The notes: generated by a model not told the origin, from the letters alone. DNA of 64,000 bases from Ruminococcus sp. (GCA_017529875.1 JAFXNC010000057.1:49528-113527), one strand, 5' to 3'. Shown: positions 50,117 through 59,385, numbered from the stretch's first letter. Made by a program: numbers and translations.

Positions 50117-50638
50117 ATGGAACAGATCTCGGCCAAAGAATATCTATCACAGATCGCCCTGCTGGCAAAGGACATCATACACGAAGCAGCGGTGCGTGAC
50201 ACCGAAGACGGTGCCGCGCTTATGATAACAGCCCCCTCGCCCTACGGCGAAGACCGGGTGCTGACCTACTGTATCGAACTGGAGCCCCGGGGGGAGGATA
50301 TGCTGCTCTTTCACACCGTGATATACTGCTTTACCGACGTCCCGGAGGACAGGTTCGGGGAGCTGGCGCAGGTCATCAACGAGCTTGATCTGCGGCTGAC
50401 GGTGGGCAGCTTCATACTGTTCGAAGAGGGGCACACGGTGATGCTCAGCCACGGTTTCCTGCTGGGCACCGAAGTGGGGCTTGACCTTGCCGCACAGACT
50501 CTCCTGCGCAGCATCCACCTTATGGAGAACGCAGCCGCGATCGCCGGCGACTATATCGACCGGCTGCTGAAAGGTGAGTGTACCGCAGAGGATATCAGGG
50601 CGGAGCTTGCAGCAAAGGAGGCGGGGGCAAATGAATGA
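50117..50638 (+). CDS. Putative secretion-chaperone-like protein (YbjN/CesT fold), first of two
   Basis: A 173-residue protein, acidic and small, with alternating strands and helices: LTYCIELEPRGEDMLLFHTVIYCF, FGELAQVINELDLRLTVGSFILFE, HTVMLSHGFLLG, LLRSIHLMENAAAIAGDYIDRLL. This is the pattern of YbjN and of type III secretion chaperones of the CesT kind, which bind unfolded effector N-termini. The neighbouring gene at 50631 has the same plan and overlaps it, and two putative cargo genes follow. Chaperone function is inferred from fold and position. Confidence 0.55.
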   Translation: MEQISAKEYLSQIALLAKDIIHEAAVRDTEDGAALMITAPSPYGEDRVLTYCIELEPRGEDMLLFHTVIYCFTDVPEDRFGELAQVINELDLRLTVGSFILFEEGHTVMLSHGFLLGTEVGLDLAAQTLLRSIHLMENAAAIAGDYIDRLLKGECTAEDIRAELAAKEAGANE

Positions 50639-51134
50639 AGAACTCACTCTGACCGATATCATCGCAGGCTATCTCACTGCCTGCGGCATCTCCTGCGAGA
50701 CCGAGGTCATCGGCGGCAGAGAGGCTGTGACGATCCGGTACGGCGAGGGAGAATACCTCCCGGAGGACTGCTCCGTGACCGTCGAGGAACCTGCCGAGGG
50801 CGTCAGGGCGGTGCGCCTGCTGATGACCGTCTTCTCGGGACTGACGGCAGAGCAGACCGCAGACCTGCGCCGGGTCATCGGGAAGTTCAACCGGTATTTG
50901 GACATAGGCTGCTTCATCCTGCCGGAGGAGGACGTGCTGTTTTACAGCTATGCCTTCGTCATCGAGGATCAGCTCCCGGCAGAGAGCCTGCTGTCTGCGC
51001 TGACCGCATCGCTGGATGCCGCCACAGACGGCGCTTCACAGGGCAAGCGGCTGCTGATGCCGCTTATCACAGGGGAGCTGACCTGCCAGCAGATCATAGA
51101 CCGGGATATTTTCCCGGCTCAGGGAGGTGAATGA
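50631..51134 (+). CDS. Putative secretion-chaperone-like protein (YbjN/CesT fold), second of two
   Basis: A 167-residue protein starting at ATG 50631, where AAAGGAGGCGGGGGCAA gives a strong ribosome site within the end of the previous gene; an earlier in-frame start at 50574 is not needed. It shares the paralogue's plan: VRAVRLLMTVFSGLTAEQ, LRRVIGKFNRYLDIGCFILPEE, LFYSYAFVIEDQLPAESLLSAL, then helices. The two proteins could form a heterodimer or serve one cargo each. Function inferred from fold and position. Confidence 0.55.
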   Translation: MNEELTLTDIIAGYLTACGISCETEVIGGREAVTIRYGEGEYLPEDCSVTVEEPAEGVRAVRLLMTVFSGLTAEQTADLRRVIGKFNRYLDIGCFILPEEDVLFYSYAFVIEDQLPAESLLSALTASLDAATDGASQGKRLLMPLITGELTCQQIIDRDIFPAQGGE

Positions 51135-51135
51135 T

Positions 51136-52743
51136 ATGCCGCCGAACACGACCGACCGTATAACTCTGCTGCGGCAGTACATCATGCCGAAGCACCCGCT
51201 GCCGAGCCCGCCTCAGCCCAACCCGCAGAATGTCCCTGCCGGCGACAACAGCAACGCCCCTCAGGGCATTCAGCAGAACCAGCCCCCCGATGATCAGGTA
51301 GAGGAACCCAACAATATCGCAAACAACGATCACGAGGATCAGGAGGATGAAGAAGTATTAGATCGGAACGTGATCCGGAACGATCAGGGTAACGTTCAGA
51401 ACAACAACGATAACAATAACAACATCAACAACGATAACAACATTAGCAACAATAACAACATCAGCAACGACAACAACATCAGCAACGATAACAACAATAC
51501 AGATATGCTGAACCCCTTCGGGGAGGACGCCGGAGACGGTGCCGCCCAGAATGATGAGCCCTCCGGATGGGCGGAGAACCTGTCAAAGGGCACGGACTAT
51601 CTCACGCTGCTGGGGAACTCCTTCGCGGACTGGGAGACCGTGGTCAGCGAGGCTGACAAGGCTATACCGGGGCTGACCAACAGGCATGACAGGGAGCGCC
51701 TCAAAAAGACCGACAAGGTCGCCAACGGCACTGCTATGGTCGCCTCCGGCCTCGATGCGTTAAACGGCATCTACAAGAGCTACGGGGCTTCAAAAAGATA
51801 CAACCGCCTCAAAGCGCAGGAGTCCGGCGCCAATAAGAAGTACACGGATCACAGCCGGTCCAACGAAGCTCTGAACACGTTCATCGCCAGCATCTTCGGC
51901 GCAGCAGGCAGCGGCAGCAGATCAGTTGCCAAGGGATTCAGCCTGTTCACCGACCCGGAAAGCACCTCCTCCAGGAACAAGAAGTTCTCCACCGTGTCCG
52001 CGGTATTCGGCGCCGCAGCCGTTGCCTCCTCCATCGCAGGCTCCTTTGCCGCCATGAACGCCGACAGGATAAACCGCGCCCGCCATGCCGATACAGTTGA
52101 AAGTACCGGTCGCCTGTTCGGAAACGATATCCATAAAAAGAAAATGTACGGCATGGATATAGCCGGCAGGATGCACGATATCAAAAACCACCGTCTCAAC
52201 AAGGGGGCATTCGGATTTGCAGGCTCCGTTATCAGCGGTATCAACGCCATCACCGGGTTCATGCCCGGCTTCGGGAAGACCGGCACGGGCAAGGTGCTGA
52301 AATTCGCGGTGGATCTTACCGACAAGCTCCTCAAATACACCGGCAAGATCTCCGAGGCAGCCTCGGACGCCAGGCTCAAGAGCAGGATAGCACGTCAAAA
52401 GGCCGCTGTCATAGATGAATACATCGAACGGAAGAAAGTGAAGTATCTGGCAAGAGCACAGAGGATCACGGATGCGGCGGCTTTATCCGAGTTCAGTAAT
52501 ACGCCGCTGCGTGAAAACGAAATGGCGCGTATGGCTATCAGCTCTCTCGGAGTCCGGGTGACGCTGGACAACAGCGAAGTCACTTCGAATCTTAAAGAGC
52601 AGGCCTTCGATAAGCTGGCTGAGAAGCGTGCACATAAGATCGTCAACGGCGCGGCTGCTGACAAAGCGGCTGTCCTGGAAGCCCTCGGCCTGACAGACAA
52701 TGCCACCGAGGAAGACGTGTTGAACGCCCTGAAAGGCGAATGA
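51136..52743 (+). CDS. Putative cargo/effector with disordered Asn-rich N-terminus
   Basis: A 535-residue protein starting at ATG 51136 behind AGGGAGGTGA. After a short motif LLRQYIMPKHP come about 115 residues of Pro/Gln and then Asp/Asn-rich disorder (repeats of NND and NIS). Next are a helical domain (about 140-420) with Gly/Ala-rich hydrophobic segments (TFIASIFGAAGSGSRSVAKG, VSAVFGAAAVASSIAGSFAA, FAGSVISGINAITGFMPGFG) and a helical C-terminal domain (EMARMAISSLGVRVTLDN to ALGLTDNATEEDVLNAL). Disordered N-termini are known loading signals for CIS cargo, and the hydrophobic part suits a membrane-active protein. A tape-measure role is the main alternative. The C-terminus is paralogous to the next gene. 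Confidence 0.6.
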   Translation: MPPNTTDRITLLRQYIMPKHPLPSPPQPNPQNVPAGDNSNAPQGIQQNQPPDDQVEEPNNIANNDHEDQEDEEVLDRNVIRNDQGNVQNNNDNNNNINNDNNISNNNNISNDNNISNDNNNTDMLNPFGEDAGDGAAQNDEPSGWAENLSKGTDYLTLLGNSFADWETVVSEADKAIPGLTNRHDRERLKKTDKVANGTAMVASGLDALNGIYKSYGASKRYNRLKAQESGANKKYTDHSRSNEALNTFIASIFGAAGSGSRSVAKGFSLFTDPESTSSRNKKFSTVSAVFGAAAVASSIAGSFAAMNADRINRARHADTVESTGRLFGNDIHKKKMYGMDIAGRMHDIKNHRLNKGAFGFAGSVISGINAITGFMPGFGKTGTGKVLKFAVDLTDKLLKYTGKISEAASDARLKSRIARQKAAVIDEYIERKKVKYLARAQRITDAAALSEFSNTPLRENEMARMAISSLGVRVTLDNSEVTSNLKEQAFDKLAEKRAHKIVNGAAADKAAVLEALGLTDNATEEDVLNALKGE

Positions 52744-52767
52744 TCTCACAGGAAAGGAGGAAAAAGT

Positions 52768-54264
52768 ATGGGAGGCGAATCACAGGCACCCGCACCGGGC
52801 GGAGGAACTACTTCTACGACGGCTACGCTTGCCTCTACCACATCACCGGAACCCAAAAAACCGGAAGACGTCGGGAATCCCGCCAATAAGCCCCCGGAAC
52901 AGGACGGCGACGGCGTCGGGCAGGAGAAAAAAGATGTCTCCGACAATGATGACAATAACCCCTCAGACGGCTCCGCGCAGGGCGGGATCACCAAAGCGGA
53001 GAAAGATCTTCTGTGGCAGTACATAGTCAAGCCCCACTACGACAAGCACAGGAACGACAATCCCAGGAACCCCCTGGCCGAGGACAAGGACAATGTGGTG
53101 GAAAAGGGTTTCAGGGTCGCTCTCGACGTGGGGGCTCTGACCTCGTCGGTGCTGGCTGTCGCAAATTCCGGCTACGCTATCGACAAGGACCTCGACGAGA
53201 AGGATGAGACCGGCAACGAGATCACCTCCGGATCAAATACGGTAGCCAGTATGGTCGGCAGTTTCAGATCAATGATGGGTCTCATGGATATGGGCATGGG
53301 TCTGGGCTCACTGTACGACGGCTATAAGCGCAAGAACAAAAACGAGAAAAGGCAGGCGGGGTTCAAGGCCTTCTCCGGCTTCACCTCGGCAGCTGCGGGA
53401 GCACTGTCGGCGGCAGCGGGCTTTGCAGGACTCGATAAGGCCGATGCAGGTACTATCAAGGGTCTCGCGCTGGCGTCAAGCACCATAGGCGCTCTCGGGA
53501 GCATCGGCAGTATCATAGGGAGCTATTCAAACGCCAACCAACGCAGCAGAATGGCATCCGCAGGCAGCAGCTTCAGGATCGGTAAGGATCAGTTCGACGC
53601 CGATATGACAGCCGCCGGCAATGGCAAGGACGACGCCTCCAAGAACGCCCGCAGGCTCGCCAAGGCAAAGGCCTTCTCCATGTCACAGGCGGCGGATATG
53701 AACAGCCTGAAGGCGCAGCAGGAAAAGAGCAAGGCTCACAGAGACCTGTTCTACAACGGTCTGGGAACGCTTTGCAGTCTGGCCGGCAGCTACGGGTCGG
53801 CCTTCACCGATCTGAAGACCAGCGGCCTTGTGGGAGGCATCCTGGGCACTGCCGCTATGACCCTCAAATACATCGGCAAGGGCAGAGAGCTTTACAAGAG
53901 CGGCAAGAACAAGAAAGCCCTGCAAGGCAAGAAGGATCAGGTCATCAGGGACTACCTGGACAACAAGCGCCCCAAGATCAAGGCCGATATCAGCGCCGAC
54001 CCGCATACCAGCGGGATACAGGTCAGCGACAACGTTGCCGACAGGATCGCGGTGGCAAGGCTCGGCATAAACCTCGACATCACAGACCCCTCCGGCCTCA
54101 GCGAGGACGAGAGGAAGGAGCTTTTCAACCGCATCACACTGCGCCGCGCCAAGTATCTGACCCAGCTGACCGGGCCGGAGAAAACACAAATGATGACCGC
54201 CCTGGAGCTGGACGTGAACGCCTCTGTGGATCAGGTGGCAGAGGTCCTGGGATATGAGAATTAA
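52768..54264 (+). CDS. Putative cargo/effector, paralogue of the preceding gene
   Basis: A 498-residue protein behind AAAGGAGGAAAAAGT. The N-terminal 75 residues are disordered (Pro, Thr, Asp, Asn), followed by LLWQYIVKPHYDKHRND, which echoes LLRQYIMPKHP of the previous protein. The central region is helical with Gly/Ala-rich hydrophobic stretches (SGFTSAAAGALSAAAGFAGL, GLALASSTIGALGSIGSIIG, LVGGILGTAAMTL). The C-terminus (DRIAVARLGINLDITDPSGL, LRRAKYLTQLTG, ALELDVNASVDQVAEVLG) lines up by eye with that of the previous protein. I infer a pair of cargos or pore-formers delivered together. Alternative: tape-measure or membrane components. Confidence 0.6.
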   Translation: MGGESQAPAPGGGTTSTTATLASTTSPEPKKPEDVGNPANKPPEQDGDGVGQEKKDVSDNDDNNPSDGSAQGGITKAEKDLLWQYIVKPHYDKHRNDNPRNPLAEDKDNVVEKGFRVALDVGALTSSVLAVANSGYAIDKDLDEKDETGNEITSGSNTVASMVGSFRSMMGLMDMGMGLGSLYDGYKRKNKNEKRQAGFKAFSGFTSAAAGALSAAAGFAGLDKADAGTIKGLALASSTIGALGSIGSIIGSYSNANQRSRMASAGSSFRIGKDQFDADMTAAGNGKDDASKNARRLAKAKAFSMSQAADMNSLKAQQEKSKAHRDLFYNGLGTLCSLAGSYGSAFTDLKTSGLVGGILGTAAMTLKYIGKGRELYKSGKNKKALQGKKDQVIRDYLDNKRPKIKADISADPHTSGIQVSDNVADRIAVARLGINLDITDPSGLSEDERKELFNRITLRRAKYLTQLTGPEKTQMMTALELDVNASVDQVAEVLGYEN

Positions 54265-54266
54265 CT

Positions 54267-56399
54267 ATGGCATATGATTACTTCGTAAAACTCAAACACA
54301 GCTTTGAAAGCCCCTCGCCCTTCATCCGGCGCAGGGGCATAAAGCCGTGGACCGGACTGACTGTGATCTCCGCCTGTGCCGGGTGGGGCAAGACCGCCTG
54401 CCTCGCGCAGCTGGCAGAGGATGACCCGACCAGCGCCTGCATCAGCGCCGGAGCCGAGGACAACAGCTGTGAAAGGCTCACGGCGCTGCTATCGGAGGCG
54501 CTGCCGGAGGCGGGCATAGCCCCCGGGGAGGGCGGGTATGAAGCCGTCAGCAAGGCCGCCGATGCCCTCTCAAAGGGCAGACAGCTGCTCTTTGACAACG
54601 CCTCCCTCATAACGGACAGTGCCGCACAGTCGCTGCTGGGACTGCTGGCAAAGGCCGCCGCGGCAGGGCAGTTTTCGGCAGTCTTCGCCGCAAGGCAGAT
54701 ACCCGACTTCCTGCTGCCCTTTGTGATGAACGGCACCGCCGCCCTCGTAGGCATCCCGGAGCTGCGCTTCACCCGCGCCGAGACCGCTGAGCTGGCAGCC
54801 GCCATACGCCCCGACCCTGCGGATGTGTACGTCAACGCCCTGCACTCATTCAGCGGAGGCTGGTGTGTCGCGGCGGCAGCCCTTGCAAGGGCAGAGGGCG
54901 ACCCGGAGCCGGCACTCGACAGCACCCTGCTCCCCCGGTATGTGAGCAGCAATATCCTCCGGGGGCTCAGCGACGACCTGAAAGACTTTCTGCTGATGAG
55001 CTCCTTCATCTCCGACGAGGCCGGCCTCTCCCGGGAGGTCTTCGGCATATCCGATGCGGGGGCAAGACTGTCAGCCCTTGCCGACCTGGGCATAGCCTCC
55101 CGTGAGGGGGAGCGGTACCCGGAGGTCCTCCGGCGCATACTCTCGGTGATGCTCCCTGCGGACAGGCGCAAGGCCCTTGTGGAACGCGCCGCCGACCACT
55201 ACATCAGAAACAAGCGCTTTGCCGAGGCAGTCGCCCTCTTCGAGACCGACGGCGATTCCTCTGCGGCGGAGCGTATACTGCGCATCTACGGCAGCGAGCT
55301 CCTTGCAAACTGCGAGTTCGAGCTCATCGGCTACTGCGGCAGGATCATAGGCCGCCCCGAGGTCATCACCGACCCGGAGGTCTTGGGCGCTCTCGCCCAG
55401 TACCACTATTACAGCGGCGAGTATGACAAAATGGAACGCGCCTGCAATTTAGCGGACAGTATGTTCGGCAAGGAAAACAAGTTCGGGGTATACCGTATGC
55501 TCTACAAGGGGCTGCTCAGATACCCCGGCTCGCCCGCCGTATACGCCGCCAACATCCGCAAGGCCGCAGAATATCTCACCGCAAACGGCCTGCCCCTGCC
55601 TTTCCTGTACCAGAAGGAGCAGGCTCTCTACGATATGCTCACCGAGAAGACCGCACCCCAGCCGCAGTCGCCGGTGCTGTCGGTGTACAGGTTCGGGGAG
55701 CTGCGCCTGACTGCGGGAGACACGGTGATACAGTGCAAATCCCGCCGCAGCCTGGAGCTAATTGCATACCTGCTGGAACACCGCAGCCGCTCCATAGGCC
55801 GGGAGGAGATACTCAGCGCATTCTGGCCTGAGGATATGCCCGCCAACGCCGTTGCCATGCTCCATAATATGATCTATAATTTACGCCGGGAGCTGTCCGG
55901 CTGCGGACTGGAAAATATCATCAGCTACAAGAACAAGTGCTACTCCCTCGATATGTCCATGATAAGGGAGGCCGACAGCGATATCCTTTCGGCCTGCCGC
56001 TGTGCCGAGGAACAGGATGCCGAGGGGCTCTTGGCTCACGAAAGCGCCGCCGGGACCTACTGGGGCAGCTATCTCGGCTCATCTGACAGCCTGTGGGCGC
56101 GGGAGAAGAAGGAATACTACGACCGCTGCTACATCAACGCCTGCGTGATGCTGGCGGAGCATTACCGGGGGACAGGGGAGCTTGACCGGGAGCTGGTCTT
56201 CCTGAAAAACGCCCTGAAACTCGACCCCTACTCCGAGCAGCTGGTCGGAGACATACTGGTCTGCTGCTCGGCGCTGGGCAAGCCCGACAAGGCCAGCAAG
56301 TACTACGAGGAATACTCCGCAAGGCTGGACGCCGACTTCGGCACCCGTCCCAGCAAGTGGCTGCGGAGCAGATATCTGTCCTGTTTTTCGGACGAATAG
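54267..56399 (+). CDS. NTPase-SARP transcriptional regulator
   Basis: A 710-residue regulator. The N-terminal part (about 1-280) is a MalT/STAND-like NTPase: LTVISACAGWGKTACLAQL as P-loop, then RQLLFDNASLI and AVFAARQIPDFLL as Walker B and sensor regions. A helical middle follows. The C-terminal part (about 470-710) is of the SARP type: an OmpR-like winged helix (YRFGELRLTAGDTVIQCKSRRSLELIAYLLEHRSRSIGREEIL, FWPEDMPANAVAMLHNMIYNLRREL) and a BTAD helical domain (GELDRELVFLKNALKLDPYSEQL). SARPs activate secondary-metabolite or development genes by binding direct repeats near -35. It starts 2 bp after the previous stop without its own strong ribosome site. It probably controls the locus. Confidence 0.85.
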   Translation: MAYDYFVKLKHSFESPSPFIRRRGIKPWTGLTVISACAGWGKTACLAQLAEDDPTSACISAGAEDNSCERLTALLSEALPEAGIAPGEGGYEAVSKAADALSKGRQLLFDNASLITDSAAQSLLGLLAKAAAAGQFSAVFAARQIPDFLLPFVMNGTAALVGIPELRFTRAETAELAAAIRPDPADVYVNALHSFSGGWCVAAAALARAEGDPEPALDSTLLPRYVSSNILRGLSDDLKDFLLMSSFISDEAGLSREVFGISDAGARLSALADLGIASREGERYPEVLRRILSVMLPADRRKALVERAADHYIRNKRFAEAVALFETDGDSSAAERILRIYGSELLANCEFELIGYCGRIIGRPEVITDPEVLGALAQYHYYSGEYDKMERACNLADSMFGKENKFGVYRMLYKGLLRYPGSPAVYAANIRKAAEYLTANGLPLPFLYQKEQALYDMLTEKTAPQPQSPVLSVYRFGELRLTAGDTVIQCKSRRSLELIAYLLEHRSRSIGREEILSAFWPEDMPANAVAMLHNMIYNLRRELSGCGLENIISYKNKCYSLDMSMIREADSDILSACRCAEEQDAEGLLAHESAAGTYWGSYLGSSDSLWAREKKEYYDRCYINACVMLAEHYRGTGELDRELVFLKNALKLDPYSEQLVGDILVCCSALGKPDKASKYYEEYSARLDADFGTRPSKWLRSRYLSCFSDE

Positions 56400-56413
56400 G
56401 TAGGTGAACCACC

Positions 56414-58300
56414 ATGACACAGCAATACAGAGAGCTCTTTTCCGCCTTGGAGGACTGCATCGACGGTTTCTTGCAGACCGGAGTCGATCCTATGCGAAGC
56501 GAGGCTGTCAGAGCCGGCATTACCGCCTGCGCCGACACCCCTTTGGGCAACATCCTGCGCACCTTCGGCTGCGAGGACTATGAGGCCTTTACCGTAGTTT
56601 TGGGGGCATATGCCTCATCCGGGGCATACAGCGGGGGACTGCCGGGGGATACCGGGAACGCCTGCATCTCCCCTCTGGACACGGCGGCGCTGTTCTACGG
56701 CAGCGGCGACATCATGCCTTTCTATGAGTACCTCGCGGAGGAAGGCGCCCTTGCAAGGCTTTTCGAGGGCATCACCGCCGACGCCTGCACACAGCTTACT
56801 CTGCGCAGCAGCATAGCGGTATACCTGTTCACCGGGGAGCTCTCCGACCCCTGCTTTGACACCCCGGGTCACGTCGAGAGCTATGTGCCCTGGAGGGGCG
56901 CCGAGACAGCCGTCGCAGAGATATGCTCGCTGCTGCGGGGACTTGACCCAGCAGAGCCTGCGGTGATCCGCGTCTGCGGCGAGGAAGGCTCCGGGCGGCA
57001 TACCGCAGTGTACAGAGCCTTCGACCGCCTTGGACTGCGCTGCATACCCCTGGAGCTGCCCCCGGATATCAGACAGCATGGTATTACAGAGCTGTGTACC
57101 AAGCTGCTGCTGCTGAACTGTGTGCCTGTCATAAACAGCAGACAGGTCACGGCTCAGACCGTCAGCCGCATCGCCGACGAGGTGGGTACAGTGATCCTCA
57201 TAACCGGGACCGCCGCCCCCGAGGACTGCGGCTGCCCCGCATACACCGTTGCGCTGCCCCTGCCCACAATGGAGGAACAGCTCACCCTGTGGCAGACCCT
57301 GAGCAGCGATACCGCCCCCGGTACCGACTTTGCAGAGCTTGCCGGGGAATTCGGCATGACCCCCGGGGCCATAGTCAAAGCCCTGCGCTGCGCCTCGCTG
57401 CTCACCGGGGACAGACCCCTGACCCTGCACGATATCAAGGCCGGCTGCTGCCGCTCCTTCGAGGGGGACATGGGCAGCCGTGCCGTAAAGATAGAACCGG
57501 TGTTCACCTGGGATGACCTCGTCCTGCCGGAACACAGCAAGGGGCTGCTCCGCGCCGCCTGCGACCAGGTGAGGCTGCGGCACAAGGTCTTCGATAACTG
57601 GGGCTTCGGCAGCAAGCTCCCCTACGGGCGGAGCGTGTCAATGATATTCACCGGCCCTCCCGGCACCGGCAAGACCATGGCGGCGCAGATAATCGCCTCA
57701 GAGCTGGGAATGGAGATCTACCGCATAAGCCTCGCCAACGTGGTCAGCAAGTACATCGGCGAGACTGAGAAGAACTTAAACGAGATATTCGACCGCGCCA
57801 GAAAGACCCGCGCCATACTCTTCTTCGACGAGGCCGACGCCCTGTTCTCCCGGCGCACCGAGGTCAGGGATTCAAACGACAAATACAGCAACATGGAGGC
57901 CGCCTTCCTGCTGCAAAAGACCGAGGAATTCAGCGGTGTAGTGATACTGGCCACCAACCTGGTGCAGAACTTCGACGAGGCCTTCAAGCGCCGCATGAGG
58001 TTCATCGTGGACTTTCCCTTCCCCGACGCGGACCGCCGCAGAGAGCTGTGGAAACGGGCCTTCCCGGACAAGGCGCCCCTTGGAGCAGTGGACTTTGACT
58101 TCCTGGTGGAGCACTATGAGCTGTCGGGCAGCAACATCCGCAGCATCGCTCTGCACAGCGCATTTTTGGCGGCGTCGCAAGGCAGCAGCATAGGTATGGA
58201 GCATATCATGGCGGCGCTTCGCAACGAGTATGCCAAGAGCGGGAAAGCATTCACAAAGGCCGAGGCAGGGGAGTATCACCACCTGCTGGGTGAGAGCTGA
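56414..58300 (+). CDS. AAA+ ATPase of the CIS locus, second copy
   Basis: A 628-residue protein with a divergent helical N-terminal half, a degenerate nucleotide-binding stretch (VCGEEGSGRHTAVYRAFDRL, near 195), and a full AAA+ domain (about 365-628): VFTWDDLVLPEHSKGLLR, Walker A TGPPGTGKTM near 413, Walker B AILFFDEADALF near 468, sensor VILATNLVQN and FKRRMRFIVDFPFP. The AAA+ half closely resembles that at 47885, but the N-terminal half differs and is shorter. Different N-termini suggest different clients, such as two cargos or cargo versus assembly intermediates. AGGTGAACC precedes the ATG. Confidence 0.92.
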   Translation: MTQQYRELFSALEDCIDGFLQTGVDPMRSEAVRAGITACADTPLGNILRTFGCEDYEAFTVVLGAYASSGAYSGGLPGDTGNACISPLDTAALFYGSGDIMPFYEYLAEEGALARLFEGITADACTQLTLRSSIAVYLFTGELSDPCFDTPGHVESYVPWRGAETAVAEICSLLRGLDPAEPAVIRVCGEEGSGRHTAVYRAFDRLGLRCIPLELPPDIRQHGITELCTKLLLLNCVPVINSRQVTAQTVSRIADEVGTVILITGTAAPEDCGCPAYTVALPLPTMEEQLTLWQTLSSDTAPGTDFAELAGEFGMTPGAIVKALRCASLLTGDRPLTLHDIKAGCCRSFEGDMGSRAVKIEPVFTWDDLVLPEHSKGLLRAACDQVRLRHKVFDNWGFGSKLPYGRSVSMIFTGPPGTGKTMAAQIIASELGMEIYRISLANVVSKYIGETEKNLNEIFDRARKTRAILFFDEADALFSRRTEVRDSNDKYSNMEAAFLLQKTEEFSGVVILATNLVQNFDEAFKRRMRFIVDFPFPDADRRRELWKRAFPDKAPLGAVDFDFLVEHYELSGSNIRSIALHSAFLAASQGSSIGMEHIMAALRNEYAKSGKAFTKAEAGEYHHLLGES

Positions 58301-58314
58301 AAGGCGGTGAGACC

Positions 58315-59019
58315 ATGGCGCTTTACGACAGGAAGTTAGAGGTCTCCGAGGGCGTCATCCGGGAGCGGGAGAGCGAGCCGGAGAAGAAAAAGCCCCCTCG
58401 CGGCTATGAGCAGCACCCCGCCGATGACAAGGCCTATGAGGTCTTCGGGCTGAAAAACTCCTTCGACGATATCTCTGTCAGCGCCGACGAAAAGGGCCGC
58501 CTGACACTTGCGGTAAGCTCTGAAAAGGGCTGCCATGCCCCCACTCTCGATGCCACAAAGAAGAAACTCCGGGGCTCGCGCCGACGCACGGTCTATGAGC
58601 ATTTCGGAGAGTTCTTCACCGACCCCGCTGCCCGGGGCAGGGGAGCCTTCGCGTTCAGGACGAGGAAAAACCTCTCCGAGACCCGCATACTCCGGGACTT
58701 CAAGGAGGTCTCAAAGAAACACACCGCCCCCTCTCAGCTGGAGGCAGCGCCTTTCCTGACCTTAGATGAGGACAGGCGGCAGCTCTCGGAGCTCAGGAGC
58801 AAGGGATCAGAGAACCTTGATGAACGCCTTGCCGCAGAACGGACTATCCAGCGCAAGACCGAGCTTGAGAACCGCTTCATCCGCAAGCTCCGCATAGCCC
58901 GCCGCAGGACGATAGCCCGACCTGCCCCCGCAGAGCCGGAGCCGATAAAGCAAAATGAGCAAGTCACAGATAATGATGATGATTCAGACAATGAAACAGA
59001 TACAGAAAATGATGTATGA
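58315..59019 (+). CDS. Charged hypothetical protein at the end of the CIS operon
   Basis: A 234-residue protein that I do not recognise. It is rich in Arg, Lys and Glu: an N-terminal disordered stretch (REREPEK-like, PPRGYEQHPADDKAYEVFGL), a middle segment with KKKLRGSRRRTVYEHFGEFF, a helical region (DRRQLSELRSKGSENLDERLAAERTIQRKTELENRFIRKLRIARRRT) and a very acidic tail (DNDDDSDNETDTEND). AAAGGCGGTGAG precedes the ATG. It is the last gene before the terminator at 59231, and it could be a regulator, a scaffold or a third cargo. Nothing in the sequence decides this. Confidence 0.7.
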   Translation: MALYDRKLEVSEGVIRERESEPEKKKPPRGYEQHPADDKAYEVFGLKNSFDDISVSADEKGRLTLAVSSEKGCHAPTLDATKKKLRGSRRRTVYEHFGEFFTDPAARGRGAFAFRTRKNLSETRILRDFKEVSKKHTAPSQLEAAPFLTLDEDRRQLSELRSKGSENLDERLAAERTIQRKTELENRFIRKLRIARRRTIARPAPAEPEPIKQNEQVTDNDDDSDNETDTENDV

Positions 59020-59116
59020 GTGTGCACACACAATATATTAACTGTTTTATTAATTTTTCTATTAATGGTAGGGTGTCTTTTTGTTCTATGCTGCCTTGTA
59101 CATTTGGACAACCCTG

Positions 59117-59181
59117 CCTTGTCGTTTCTGCACAGGCAGCCTTGTCGTTTCTGCACAGGCAGCCTTGTCGTTTCTGCAAGG
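59117..59181 (+). repeat. Tandem 23-bp repeat
   Basis: The unit CCTTGTCGTTTCTGCACAGG followed by CAG occurs at 59117-59139 and 59140-59162, with a partial third copy to 59181. It lies in the untranslated gap between the CIS operon and the sheath gene. Function unknown. Confidence 0.9.
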
Positions 59182-59230
59182 TAAGGGACAGCTTTCAGAC
59201 ACCCCTCACTTATAGCCGGAAACAGCCAAA

Positions 59231-59260
59231 AGTTGCACACCTCAGTGCAACTTTTTCTTT
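59231..59260 (+). terminator. Terminator at the end of the main CIS operon
   Basis: Stem AGTTGCAC (59231-59238), loop ACCTCA, GTGCAACT (59245-59252), then TTTTCTTTTG. This separates transcription of the long CIS operon from the sheath and tube genes. Confidence 0.75.
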
Positions 59261-59385
59261 TGTGTTCGGGAAACAAACGGAAACGAGGGCAAAAAATCGT
59301 ACAGATACAGATACCGCGTCAGCGAAGACCGTCGGGGCGGCCTTTACTATCCGCTGTCCGCTGCTCCCGGTTATAGCCCGGATTA

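Noticed and set aside
59117..59181. The 23-bp repeat as a CRISPR remnant
   Set aside because: Copies are directly adjacent, without spacers, so it is a simple tandem repeat.
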